Part shown: positions 1 through 9,564 of the stretch, piece by piece
Numbering within the stretch: position 1 is the stretch's first letter
How the letters are laid out: each line of letters begins with the position of its first letter
Source of the DNA: Endomicrobiales bacterium
GTDB lineage: Bacteria; Elusimicrobiota; Endomicrobiia; Endomicrobiales; JAFGIL01
Length of the DNA: 64,000 nt
Direction of reading: 5' to 3'
NCBI GenBank assembly: GCA_016929635.1
Contig: JAFGIL010000072.1
Span: 31,622 to 95,621 of the forward strand
Made by a program: the position numbers and the translations under genes
Notes under the pieces: model-generated
Database searches by the model: none
The model's input: only the letters and a program-made list of their open reading frames with translations
What the model was told of the DNA's origin: nothing

Positions 1-84
1 GCTAAAATAACCGTTCTCATTTAATTTTTTTACCAGATGATTCACAATTTCCGGGTCATCATCAAGGACTAATACCTTTTTCAT
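1..84 (-). CDS. Response regulator receiver domain protein (N-terminal fragment, truncated by window edge)
   Basis: Reverse strand from ATG at 84..82 reads MKKVLVLDDDPEIVNHLVKKLNENGYFS, a typical receiver-domain start with the DDD acidic cluster. The ATG overlaps the TGA of the upstream gene by 1 nt. Confidence 0.75.
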   Translation of the reverse strand, partial: MKKVLVLDDDPEIVNHLVKKLNENGYFS

Positions 85-755
85 CACTTACCCCCCGCCT
101 TTTCTTTCCTTATTAACTTGTTGTCAAGTTTCCAATCTTTATTTTCTTCTAGAAAATTATATACTTTTTTATACATTTCAAGATTAGCGTTATAGTCAAG
201 CAGTTTCCTGAATCCGTTCATTATTTCATCTCTCAGATCGCATCCCTGCTTGTTCAGTTTCGGCAATAATCTTGGCAAGCTTTTAAGGCGTGCTAAAGCA
301 GGCTTAAGCTCTATCAGAGATAGCCCTAAATCCTTTGCTATAAACTCCAATATCCTTATTTCATCATTATCTTCATCATTTTTCTGGACTATATCTACCA
401 GTGAATCCAGACTGAAAAGCAGCATTGGCTCGTATTCCAGCCTTTCTTTTTCAGGTATATTTTCCATTGCCAGTTTAAAATCGTCATGCATTTTATTATT
501 CCAGTAATCTGTTTCAGATGAATAACTTTTTGGATAGACAAAAGCTAAAATCTCATTGTCTGGATCATGATATAAAATAAAACGTTCAGCATAAAATATC
601 TGATGGCACACAGGACAGCTGACCACATTTATTTCACCGGCAACAAGAGCCTCTTTCAGTTCGGGATCTTTCCTTACATCAATGGAGGTCCAAAGCCTTG
701 CCTCAAATACGTTGCTGCACGGGCATTTGACTTCTTCTAATTTTAATAATGACAT
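84..755 (-). CDS. CpXC domain-containing protein
   Basis: N-terminal CPCSNVFEARLWTSIDVRKDPELKEALVAGEINVVSCPVCHQIFYAERFILYHDP resembles the CpXC zinc-binding domain. Confidence 0.75.
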   Translation of the reverse strand: MSLLKLEEVKCPCSNVFEARLWTSIDVRKDPELKEALVAGEINVVSCPVCHQIFYAERFILYHDPDNEILAFVYPKSYSSETDYWNNKMHDDFKLAMENIPEKERLEYEPMLLFSLDSLVDIVQKNDEDNDEIRILEFIAKDLGLSLIELKPALARLKSLPRLLPKLNKQGCDLRDEIMNGFRKLLDYNANLEMYKKVYNFLEENKDWKLDNKLIRKEKAGGK

Positions 756-802
756 ACTTCAATCCAAATTACACATAGAATCTTTACGACTGAATAAAAT
801 TT

Positions 803-831
803 ACTATAGCACATATATATTACAATTTCAA
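803..831 (-). promoter_or_regulatory. Putative sigma70-type promoter for the CpXC/response-regulator genes
   Basis: Minus strand TTGAAA - 17 nt - TATAGT (-35 at 826..831, -10 at 803..808), overlapping the 3' end of the upstream gene. Confidence 0.4.
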
Positions 832-2379
832 CCTTTCAAGCATTACTTTTGTCTCTAAATCGTCCGGATCCAGCATCAAGGTTATCTTCAATTCCTCAAA
901 GGCGTTTAGGATATCTTTTTTATTCAGGTAACACCTTGCAAGGTCCCTGTGGGATTGCGGGTGAAACGGGTTTATCGCAACGGCTTTCTGATAAATATCA
1001 ATAGATTTATCGTAATCTCCGTTTTTAAAATAGAGTTCACCCAGGACTTGATACGGGGTGACGTAGTTCGGATTTTCCTCGATTGCTGTCTTTAGATTAA
1101 TTTCAGCATCTTCCGTTTTTTCCATTTTAATCAAAGTGCGTGCTATTTTTAAAAGAACAACAGGGTTTGCAGGTTCTATTTTTAGAGCTTTGTTATAATT
1201 TATCAGGGCAGCATCAAATCTCGCTATTTGCCTCATTTTATCCCCCAGCCTGATATAACCTTTCAGGTCTGTGCCGATAAATTCATCCTCACTTTTCTTT
1301 TCAAAGAAAACCTCGTTTATAATCACGCCCGGTGATTCGTTTATTTTCATATTTTTCAGGTATTTAATATATTTTTTCTCAAAATTCTTCCAGGATACTC
1401 CCAGAGTTTCTTTAAATGCTGTTTTCTCTTCATAAATATCAAGGTTTTTCAATAATTTAGATACGATATCCGGGTTGTATTCTTTTTTCATGTAAGCTAT
1501 GCAATTGGACACCTGGGCAAATGCGAGCATGATATCATCCTGGCTGTCCAGGTATACCAACGAAGGCGACATCCGGGAAAAAGAAATAAATGAATTTTTT
1601 TCCTGGGCTTCTTTCAGCTTGTTTTTTCCTGCCGGCGTAAGGAATACGGGCTCTTTACTGCTCCAACGTTTTTCGTGGTATCTTGCAATACCTTCATGAA
1701 GCCAGAGCGGGCATTTAGTGCCGCTTAGATTGTTAACTACAAAATGAACGTATTCATGCGCAAGCGTATCCAGCCAGCTGTAACCTAAAGGCAATGCCTG
1801 CGGGGAAATTATCATAAGCCTGTTGAATTTACATATTCCCACGGTTCCTGTTTTATCCAGTATTTCCTCGCTGAGGGTGGATGCCAATGAAAACTCCTTC
1901 TTATTAGGATAGACCTCAACTATTATCCTGTTTTCAGGAAAACAGTTTAAGTCTTTACCTATCTCTTCATATGCTTTTTCCAGGGCATTTAAAGCGTAAG
2001 AATTCAGAATAACATCTAACCCCTTTACCCTTAGAACAAAGTGGGTGCTTTTATACTCATGAAAATCTTCAGTGATATTGTAAACAAAATAGTAATAATT
2101 CCTTATTTGTTCCCATAAAGGTTCCGCATTTTCACAGTCTAATGCCTCTGATATTTCGCTAAACGCTGAACGATAGTCAGCCATATAAAAATGCAGCCTG
2201 CTTAACCAAAAATGTTTTTCCGCAGGTTTTTCCACTTTTTCTATTTTTGCTTTAACCTCATCAAACCTTCCAGCTTCGAGCAACTGATAAAAATCCTCTG
2301 TTTCCTTAATTACAGAAGCAAAAGTAATTACGGACAAACTCATAATAATGATAATTAAACGAAATATATTCTTAAGCAT
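820..2379 (-). CDS. Gluzincin (peptidase MA-like) plus TPR protein, secreted
   Basis: Signal-peptide-like N-terminus, HEYVH motif in LDTLAHEYVHFVVNNLSG with downstream WLHEGIARY, and C-terminal TPR repeats. Confidence 0.75.
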   Translation of the reverse strand: MLKNIFRLIIIIMSLSVITFASVIKETEDFYQLLEAGRFDEVKAKIEKVEKPAEKHFWLSRLHFYMADYRSAFSEISEALDCENAEPLWEQIRNYYYFVYNITEDFHEYKSTHFVLRVKGLDVILNSYALNALEKAYEEIGKDLNCFPENRIIVEVYPNKKEFSLASTLSEEILDKTGTVGICKFNRLMIISPQALPLGYSWLDTLAHEYVHFVVNNLSGTKCPLWLHEGIARYHEKRWSSKEPVFLTPAGKNKLKEAQEKNSFISFSRMSPSLVYLDSQDDIMLAFAQVSNCIAYMKKEYNPDIVSKLLKNLDIYEEKTAFKETLGVSWKNFEKKYIKYLKNMKINESPGVIINEVFFEKKSEDEFIGTDLKGYIRLGDKMRQIARFDAALINYNKALKIEPANPVVLLKIARTLIKMEKTEDAEINLKTAIEENPNYVTPYQVLGELYFKNGDYDKSIDIYQKAVAINPFHPQSHRDLARCYLNKKDILNAFEELKITLMLDPDDLETKVMLERLKL

Positions 2380-2390
2380 TTTTTGCCTAT

Positions 2391-5300
2391 TTATTCAGTC
2401 AGCCTTTTGTAATAATCTTTTATTATCTGTTCATACTGCTTGGGATATTTTTCTTTAAGCGCATCTATTATTTCCTGCCTGAATTCACGCGGCGGCTTGT
2501 ATTCATTTATGTCAGGCAATCTTACAGGCTCCTCTCTGAAACCCATTATACCGTAAGTTTTTGTTTTTATCGGGCTGCTTATGGGTTTTCCCGCATTATT
2601 TTCCTGTCCGGACAAATAATCGGATGCGGATTTTAGGCCACTCTGTCCGTTCTGCAAATATTCGAGTGCTTTTTGCCCCGATTCAAGCGCGTCCTGTGTT
2701 TTTTTATCAGTAATCTGCTGGCTTGCTTTCTTCATTTCTGTTTCAGCATTAAAGAGATTTTGAAAAACCTCCGGTTTCACTGACGTGCTTTGTCTGAAAA
2801 ACTCCTCCAGGGAGTGCCTTAAATCCGTTGTCTTATTCATTATATCATCTTCTTTTTTACTTAAGGATTTTAATGCATTTTTGTCTGTTTCACTGAATAA
2901 TCCAGAATCCCCCGGATTCTTCAATAAATTCAGGATGTCATTTTCTTCCTTGGATAAAAACAGGATATCATCGTGCAGTTCATTATTTGATGTCTTACCC
3001 CTGCTATCCTTCCTCCCGGCAATAATCTTTGCAGACCTGTCTAAATCTTTTATGATGTCTTCCAGATATTTCTGGGAGTTGTAAACCCTCTTTTTCTCAA
3101 ATTCCTCCAGTACTTTTTTCATCAAATTTATGGTTTTATCAAAATTTAAATGATACTCATGGGTTTTAACCGATATTCTCATTGATTTGTCAACCACCGT
3201 TCTCTGCCTTTTTGCTAAATCCTCCAATAACTTTTCCTGTTTCTTAAAGAGATTCTTTCTTCTTACTATATCCATTTCCTCTATTCCCTGATTCAAATCC
3301 TTTTGTTCTGTAATAATCTCGTTGATTGTAGTATTGTATTTATCTACTTTTTTCTGCATCTGGCTGACAGCGCCTTTGGAAAAACCCACATTCTGCCCGA
3401 CTTCATCCAGAGTATTAAGAATATTGGAGAGTTGTTCCTTAAGGGACTCAGCCAATTTTTTTGCTTTCTCCCAGTCGCCTTCTTCTATGGCCTTTGACAA
3501 TTCATCAACAAGGCTCTGGCTTTGCTGCAAATCGATGCTTTCGATTGCAGGTGAGTTAATAAAATCTTCCGGCAGTTCCTTGGGCAGCTTGCTTATCTGT
3601 TTGTTGATTTCCTGCATGAGTTCCTGTATCTTATCCAAGGTCCTATTTAGCTCTTCCGGCCTTGGGGTTCCTGAAAGCTGATCCAGCAGGTCAGAGCCCG
3701 CATTGCTAAGTTCCGTGCCTGAATCTATTAAATCCCTCATTTTTTGATACTGCCATATATCTTCAGCCAAAAGGCTCATCTTTTCCAGACTGGCTATTAT
3801 CTCATCCTGGTTTTTTCCTGCTTTTTCCCAGTCCTTCTTCTCAATTGCTTTTAAAGCTTCTGACATCGGCTCGTCTTTCAGGTATTCCAGGTGTGATTTC
3901 AGCCCGTGATACTCGCTGTAAGTCGAAAAATCAGTATATGGGTCATTTTCCATGGCTGATAAAAGCTTATCCAGCATATTATTAGGAACTTCAACTTTTT
4001 CTTTTATCGATTTCTGTTCCTCTAACAGCTTGTTGTAAGTCGAGCTTGAGAAATTCGTATTTACTTCATTCAATTTCTCCTTTGCCATGGTTTGATCTGC
4101 CAGTATGTTAAGCAATTCCTCGCGGAAACCTTTTAATTCCTTTTCTATTTTTTCATGTTCTACTTCATAATCCGTTGTTTCAATTAAATAGGTGGAAGTA
4201 ACCGAAGATTTTGGGCCATTTACCGTATCATTGTCCCAAGCCTCAAAGTAATAATGCATTTTCTCGGGTGATTTGAGATTCAACTTAGATATTTTCATGG
4301 AATACTCGAATATTTTCTGAAAATTCTCATCTTTACCAAAAGGAATATCGATTTTCTCGTCTTTCCTGTCTTCTATCCTGTAATGCAGGTCGATTCTGGT
4401 TAACCCAAAATCGTCACTTGCCTGAATCACCATGGGTATTACGGAATCATCCGAAACAACAAGGTCTTCCTGCGGTGATATTAATTCAATTCCCGGAAGC
4501 TGGTCTTCTATAACGGATATTATGTACTCTGAAGGCTCAGGGTCATTTATATTGTCATCTGTCTCAAAAAAGAATTTATAGTATCCCGATTTTTTCACCT
4601 CAAAACCGGTTATAATAAAATTCCCTTCATTGGCTTTTTCACTCATTTTTTTGATTTCATTTAATGAAAGAAATTTCCCTGAAGGCCTCGTTTTTCCCAA
4701 AGCCACAGGATAATTTATTTTACCATTTATGCTTAATGTTGCTCTTTTCAGGTTCTTGCTGGCTTTTGCGGAAATGTTGACAACAGTTCCCGATAAAGCT
4801 GAGATATTCGGATTCCCTTTAATCACCTGGGTTGTCAGCCCGGTGTATTCCGGATACCTGTAACTAATCTCAAACTCACCCAGCTGAGGATACATTACAG
4901 GCACAAGCTCAAAAACCTGGGTTTCCAAATCACCCCAGACAACATAATATTGAAGCTTATCTGTCAATTTATCAATCTTATATGCAAATTGTCCGCCTTT
5001 AACTGACACAGGTCCTTTTTCGGCATCCGGCTCATTTCCAGTTTCATAACACAACTGTTTTAAATCCACTTCTTTCCACTTGATATTTTCATTCTTCATA
5101 AAAAGCCTTGGATTTCCTTTTAAACCAATCTTTTTCCCGACCACTACCCTAACAGAGCTTGCATGGGGCAGGTTCTTCGTTCCGGGTTTGACATAAAACC
5201 AGCTTTCCCAGTTTGAAGCAGAAAACGACAATAAAATCCGGTTATATGAGGGTTCCAGCGGGTAAGGAGGCAATAAGTACAAAAATAAAAAAGCTAAACA

Positions 5301-5759
5301 TAGAACAGCAAAATATCTTAAAGGTTTATATAAAACTGCTTTATAATTAATTATCTGATTTGGCGAAAAATGATTTAGTTTATTTTCTACATCATCTATT
5401 AACCTGGATACTAATTCATCCGAAACGCCAACCGGACGGTCAAAATGAAGCTGCCATGAACTAATCAGTTCATCACCCAGTTCTTTAATCCTTTTTTGTA
5501 TTAATAGTATAACTGCCTGATCCTTTAGGTATTTTATGTTCTCTTGGAGGTATCGAAAAATGCAATAAATACCCCAGAGTATAATGAACAAATAAAAAAG
5601 CTTTCTGTAATTAACCCTTAACAAAAAAATATAGTCGCTTATACTCCAAACAAGATACAGCAATAGCGATACACTGAGCCAATAGAGCAAGTATTGAATA
5701 AAAGAAGAGATTAATACGGATAATCTTGCAGAATTTACAAATTCTATTATCTTTTTCAT
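2391..5759 (-). CDS. DUF4175-like large membrane/coiled-coil protein
   Basis: N-terminal TM helices, Ig-like middle (EYTGLTTQVIKGNPNISALSGTVVNISAKASKNLKRA), then a long coiled-coil C-terminus. Sits in a MoxR/VWA gene cluster as DUF4175 proteins often do. Confidence 0.65.
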   Translation of the reverse strand: MKKIIEFVNSARLSVLISSFIQYLLYWLSVSLLLYLVWSISDYIFLLRVNYRKLFYLFIILWGIYCIFRYLQENIKYLKDQAVILLIQKRIKELGDELISSWQLHFDRPVGVSDELVSRLIDDVENKLNHFSPNQIINYKAVLYKPLRYFAVLCLAFLFLYLLPPYPLEPSYNRILLSFSASNWESWFYVKPGTKNLPHASSVRVVVGKKIGLKGNPRLFMKNENIKWKEVDLKQLCYETGNEPDAEKGPVSVKGGQFAYKIDKLTDKLQYYVVWGDLETQVFELVPVMYPQLGEFEISYRYPEYTGLTTQVIKGNPNISALSGTVVNISAKASKNLKRATLSINGKINYPVALGKTRPSGKFLSLNEIKKMSEKANEGNFIITGFEVKKSGYYKFFFETDDNINDPEPSEYIISVIEDQLPGIELISPQEDLVVSDDSVIPMVIQASDDFGLTRIDLHYRIEDRKDEKIDIPFGKDENFQKIFEYSMKISKLNLKSPEKMHYYFEAWDNDTVNGPKSSVTSTYLIETTDYEVEHEKIEKELKGFREELLNILADQTMAKEKLNEVNTNFSSSTYNKLLEEQKSIKEKVEVPNNMLDKLLSAMENDPYTDFSTYSEYHGLKSHLEYLKDEPMSEALKAIEKKDWEKAGKNQDEIIASLEKMSLLAEDIWQYQKMRDLIDSGTELSNAGSDLLDQLSGTPRPEELNRTLDKIQELMQEINKQISKLPKELPEDFINSPAIESIDLQQSQSLVDELSKAIEEGDWEKAKKLAESLKEQLSNILNTLDEVGQNVGFSKGAVSQMQKKVDKYNTTINEIITEQKDLNQGIEEMDIVRRKNLFKKQEKLLEDLAKRQRTVVDKSMRISVKTHEYHLNFDKTINLMKKVLEEFEKKRVYNSQKYLEDIIKDLDRSAKIIAGRKDSRGKTSNNELHDDILFLSKEENDILNLLKNPGDSGLFSETDKNALKSLSKKEDDIMNKTTDLRHSLEEFFRQSTSVKPEVFQNLFNAETEMKKASQQITDKKTQDALESGQKALEYLQNGQSGLKSASDYLSGQENNAGKPISSPIKTKTYGIMGFREEPVRLPDINEYKPPREFRQEIIDALKEKYPKQYEQIIKDYYKRLTE

Positions 5760-7426
5760 TATTCCGGTCTTTTTAAATTGTCAACCAGCTCTTTTAACTT
5801 CTTATATTGAGCCGGATGTTTATCCATCCTGAAAATTAAAATGGAATTTGCCAATATGTCCTCATAAGGGATCTCTTTCAGCCATGAAAATATTTGCTTG
5901 TCATAATAGTACGTTGCCTGGAAATTTGTTGCTGAAACGGCAAAAATTACTTTTTTCATCGAATCAAAATTTATTTCATCACCATCACGGTGGCCTTTCG
6001 CGTTAGGATAGCTTATATTATCGGAAAATCCTATAGGGTAGTACTTTATTCCGTAGTAATGGGGGTCCCCAACGCCGAAATAACATAAGTATATACCCGA
6101 GACCCCCTCTTTTTTTAAATATTTTCCCAGCTGCTTTAAGCCCTGGCCCCAGTCAACGTTTGAATCCGTAAAATATTTGTAGCCATTTGCGGGTGAACCT
6201 ATCAACTCATTAAAGTAACTTAAATGCCACGGATGAATTCTGAAAGTGCCTGCACAGTACCATATCAATAAGCATGCTATACCTAATTTAATAACCTTTT
6301 TATATTTTTCACTATAAATCCCGGACACCCATACTGTCAAGAAAGGGTATATGGGCATTATATGCCTGTGGCCTATCTGCACTTTTGAATAACAACTCAA
6401 AGCAAAATAGAATAATGCGGGCCATAGCAAAAATATTATCTTTTCCCTTGTCCATGAACTTTTCCTGAAAGCAGCAAAAATCAGCAATATTATGAAAGGC
6501 AAAGGTGTCTTTAATAAAAACGCTATCGGAAAATAGTAAACCCATCCGGTTACTGAATGTTTTCCCAATAAAAATGATGACCTTCCGGAAGCCACCCCGC
6601 TTAATACTTTTTTCAAGCCGACAAAATAATATATTTTCAGCGAATTAAACCTGTAGACAACAATTAATATCAAAAGAATTAAAAACGTGACTACAATCAT
6701 CTGTTTGACTATTTCCTTTGCTCCGATGTCTCCCTTCCACAGAAGCCATAAGACAATTATGCCTATTACTCCGAATATCACAATAGCAGAGTACTTTGAT
6801 GCAAGCAGTAACCCCATGCTTATTCCCAGAAAGATAACCGGTTTTAGCCCCGTCGGTTTACCCGGCTTTATTTGTTTCCACCACTTCCATGTAAAATACA
6901 TAGTAGTAAAGTAGAACAAAGTTAAAGCCATATCAGTTGTAACGAGAGTCCCGTGTGCTATAAAAAGCGAAGAAAAAGCCCATAAAAAAAGCGCAAGTAC
7001 TGCCTGCTTTATGCCGAATAACTCTTTTGACCAGAAATAAATGAATAATCCCAGAAATAAAGAAAATACTAATATCATTCTCCTTCCTGAATTAAGGGCC
7101 TTTTCCGGGTCAGTCTTGTTTTTGTACATAAATAAATCTGAAAATGGATACTGATATTTCCATACCTCATTCCAATAAGGATGGTTTATAGGGAAGATAG
7201 GCCTCATAAAGATCAAAGGGATTGCAGCCCACATTTCTGCAAGAGGCGGGTGATCAAATGCATTAAGCCGGTAATCCTTTGTATTCCAGTAGGAGTAGCC
7301 CGCTGTTAAATGTATATGTTCATCATAGGTAGGAGACAGATATGTTATTGTGCTCAAACTAAATACGATATTTATTATAAAAAGCAGCAATACTGCAGCA
7401 AACGTGATATTAAATATCTTTTTCAT
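5759..7426 (-). CDS. Glycosyltransferase family 39 / PMT-like membrane protein
   Basis: Polytopic; YDEHIHLTAGYSYWNTKDYRLNAFDHPPLAEMWAAIP is a GT39/ArnT-like first-loop motif (DE...HPPL). Confidence 0.75.
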   Translation of the reverse strand: MKKIFNITFAAVLLLFIINIVFSLSTITYLSPTYDEHIHLTAGYSYWNTKDYRLNAFDHPPLAEMWAAIPLIFMRPIFPINHPYWNEVWKYQYPFSDLFMYKNKTDPEKALNSGRRMILVFSLFLGLFIYFWSKELFGIKQAVLALFLWAFSSLFIAHGTLVTTDMALTLFYFTTMYFTWKWWKQIKPGKPTGLKPVIFLGISMGLLLASKYSAIVIFGVIGIIVLWLLWKGDIGAKEIVKQMIVVTFLILLILIVVYRFNSLKIYYFVGLKKVLSGVASGRSSFLLGKHSVTGWVYYFPIAFLLKTPLPFIILLIFAAFRKSSWTREKIIFLLWPALFYFALSCYSKVQIGHRHIMPIYPFLTVWVSGIYSEKYKKVIKLGIACLLIWYCAGTFRIHPWHLSYFNELIGSPANGYKYFTDSNVDWGQGLKQLGKYLKKEGVSGIYLCYFGVGDPHYYGIKYYPIGFSDNISYPNAKGHRDGDEINFDSMKKVIFAVSATNFQATYYYDKQIFSWLKEIPYEDILANSILIFRMDKHPAQYKKLKELVDNLKRPE

Positions 7427-7427
7427 T

Positions 7428-9563
7428 TTATTTTCCGATATTTTCTTTTGCTTTCTGAAGGTAATATAATGCCTGTTGGTAGTTTGGGTCTATTTTCAAG
7501 GCGCTTTCAAGCTCACTTATGACCTTTTTCCATTGTTTATTCTTCCAATATATAACAGATTTATTGAAATGTGCGGTTTTCTGCATAGGATATACTTCTA
7601 TGGCATTTTGATAAAACCTTAATCCTTCATCGTCTTCTCCCAGCCTCTCAGAACATACTCCCAATGATGTGTAAACATCCGCAAGTTCCTTTACTATCCC
7701 GTAATATACATCATCCAAAACGTTATAGGCTTTTGCCAGCTCCTGGTATTTTCTGTACTGCCTGACAGCTTTTTGATAGACATTTTTTGCTTCCTTAAAA
7801 TTGCCCTCATTATAAAAAGTAAATCCGATATAGTTATCCGCTATTGGAAAAAGAGGCTTTAAAGATAATGCCTTTTTAAAATTGTAACGGGCTAGTTCAT
7901 AATTATTTGTTCTCATATAATATCTGCCAAGCGCCAAAAATGATTTCGAATATTCTTCAATCAAATCGGGAGTAAAAAACTCCCTGTATTCTTCATAAGA
8001 ATAACTTCCTCTGTAAGGATAAATATGTTGCAAAAGGATATCACCTGATGCAGTAGTAAAAGATTTTGTTATTTTATTGACCAATCCGCACGGCTCCCCG
8101 ACATAACCGCTAATTCCCTGATATTCCACATCTCCGGTAAAGTATATATTCCTTGACTGATTATTTTCGGCAAACTGTTTCCATCCTTCCTTTGATTTCA
8201 ATTCCCCCAAAATAAGGTCTCCATGGATTTTTCCCCATTTGTCCTTGTACCAGAATGAGCCGGATAACCCCTGGCTTATAACAGCTAAATCAGGACGGTC
8301 ACTTTCAACGATATATCTGTTCCACAAAGAGAACAACTGGACATCTTCTTTAAGTACAACAACAGATTTTTCCGGTAGCGACCTTAATACGTTTTTCGAA
8401 TAGTCATATGAAATAAAATTATTCCGTTTGTTCAAATCAGGAAAATGATATACCGTATTTATGCACAACAGGAATGCTCCCATGCCAAAAACCGCGCTTC
8501 TAGCCAAAGTATTTTGTGATAAAAGATTCAGATAATTGAATCCCTCCGCTATCCAGATTATGAATATAAGATTTGGAAGAAGAAAATGTGCTTCAAGTAT
8601 TGCAAGAGCATGAGGATTTGGCGGCATGTTAGCCAGATATATGAAAACCGGTCCGGAAAGCATCCATGCTATTAACGTTGAAAATGCAAGATTTTTATCC
8701 CTTTTAAAAAAGGATAAAAGGCCCAATAAACCCAAGGGTAACCCTATAAAGGCAAAACCCGTATAAAGGTGATTAAAATAAAAGAGTATATCGGAAATAA
8801 AATTTTCACCCTTACCGTAACTGACTGACAGTAAGTCAAGTGTCCCGCCATGGGTTTTTCTTGTCAAAGAGCCCCAGAATCTTGAAAGGTCTGCAGGATG
8901 GTTCCAGTCAAGAAATGGCCCCTGGCCTGACCTAATAGGCATGTACATGTATATTGAAAATCCGACAATAAAAAATAATCCGAATAAAACTATCTGTGAA
9001 AATCCAAACTGCTTCCTTTTAATAAATAAAATCCAGAATAAACCCGGTGCCAAAAGCAGCAAATCCATTCTGTTTCCAAGGCCCACACCGAAAATGAACG
9101 CAAAAAGTGAAACCGTACAAATAATTTCCCTGTATTTCTCCCTGCCATTCAGATTTATCTTGTACAAAATGATATAAATCAGCAGGGCAGCAAAAAGAGT
9201 GTTCAAGGTATACATCTCGGATACAAGAGATAAATACCATTGCAGATAGCTTGATGCAAAAAGTAACGATAAAACCCCTGCTAAAAACCTGCTTGATAAT
9301 AACTTTACAAGGATTTTATAAAGTAACCAGACAGTCACTGCGCTTGCCAGTGCAGATAAAACATTCATTTTATATCCCGCGTTTCCCCACGGGATTAATA
9401 TAAGGAATATTTTCGAGAGGATTGCATAAAACGGATATCCCGGAGGATGCGCTATTCCCAAGGTGTGCGCAACGCTCACCATCTCGCCTGTATCACGGTA
9501 AGGTGCTACCGCTGGAAAAAGGGTGTAGAGATATACTATAAAACTTATTAATAAAACAGCCAT
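7428..9563 (-). CDS. DUF2723 family protein (O-mannosyltransferase-like) with C-terminal TPRs
   Basis: N-terminal YRDTGEMVSVAHTLGIAHPPGYPFYAILSKIF motif, multiple TM helices, TPR C-terminus. Paralog of the 9565 and 14803 ORFs. Confidence 0.75.
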   Translation of the reverse strand: MAVLLISFIVYLYTLFPAVAPYRDTGEMVSVAHTLGIAHPPGYPFYAILSKIFLILIPWGNAGYKMNVLSALASAVTVWLLYKILVKLLSSRFLAGVLSLLFASSYLQWYLSLVSEMYTLNTLFAALLIYIILYKINLNGREKYREIICTVSLFAFIFGVGLGNRMDLLLLAPGLFWILFIKRKQFGFSQIVLFGLFFIVGFSIYMYMPIRSGQGPFLDWNHPADLSRFWGSLTRKTHGGTLDLLSVSYGKGENFISDILFYFNHLYTGFAFIGLPLGLLGLLSFFKRDKNLAFSTLIAWMLSGPVFIYLANMPPNPHALAILEAHFLLPNLIFIIWIAEGFNYLNLLSQNTLARSAVFGMGAFLLCINTVYHFPDLNKRNNFISYDYSKNVLRSLPEKSVVVLKEDVQLFSLWNRYIVESDRPDLAVISQGLSGSFWYKDKWGKIHGDLILGELKSKEGWKQFAENNQSRNIYFTGDVEYQGISGYVGEPCGLVNKITKSFTTASGDILLQHIYPYRGSYSYEEYREFFTPDLIEEYSKSFLALGRYYMRTNNYELARYNFKKALSLKPLFPIADNYIGFTFYNEGNFKEAKNVYQKAVRQYRKYQELAKAYNVLDDVYYGIVKELADVYTSLGVCSERLGEDDEGLRFYQNAIEVYPMQKTAHFNKSVIYWKNKQWKKVISELESALKIDPNYQQALYYLQKAKENIGK

Positions 9564-9564
9564 T

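Noticed and set aside
250-507. Plus-strand ORFs across the window (for example 250..507, 3322..3681, 23324..23890, 33211..33615, 51187..51702)
   Set aside because: Each lies antisense within a well-supported minus-strand gene, with no recognisable domain or dedicated promoter/RBS.
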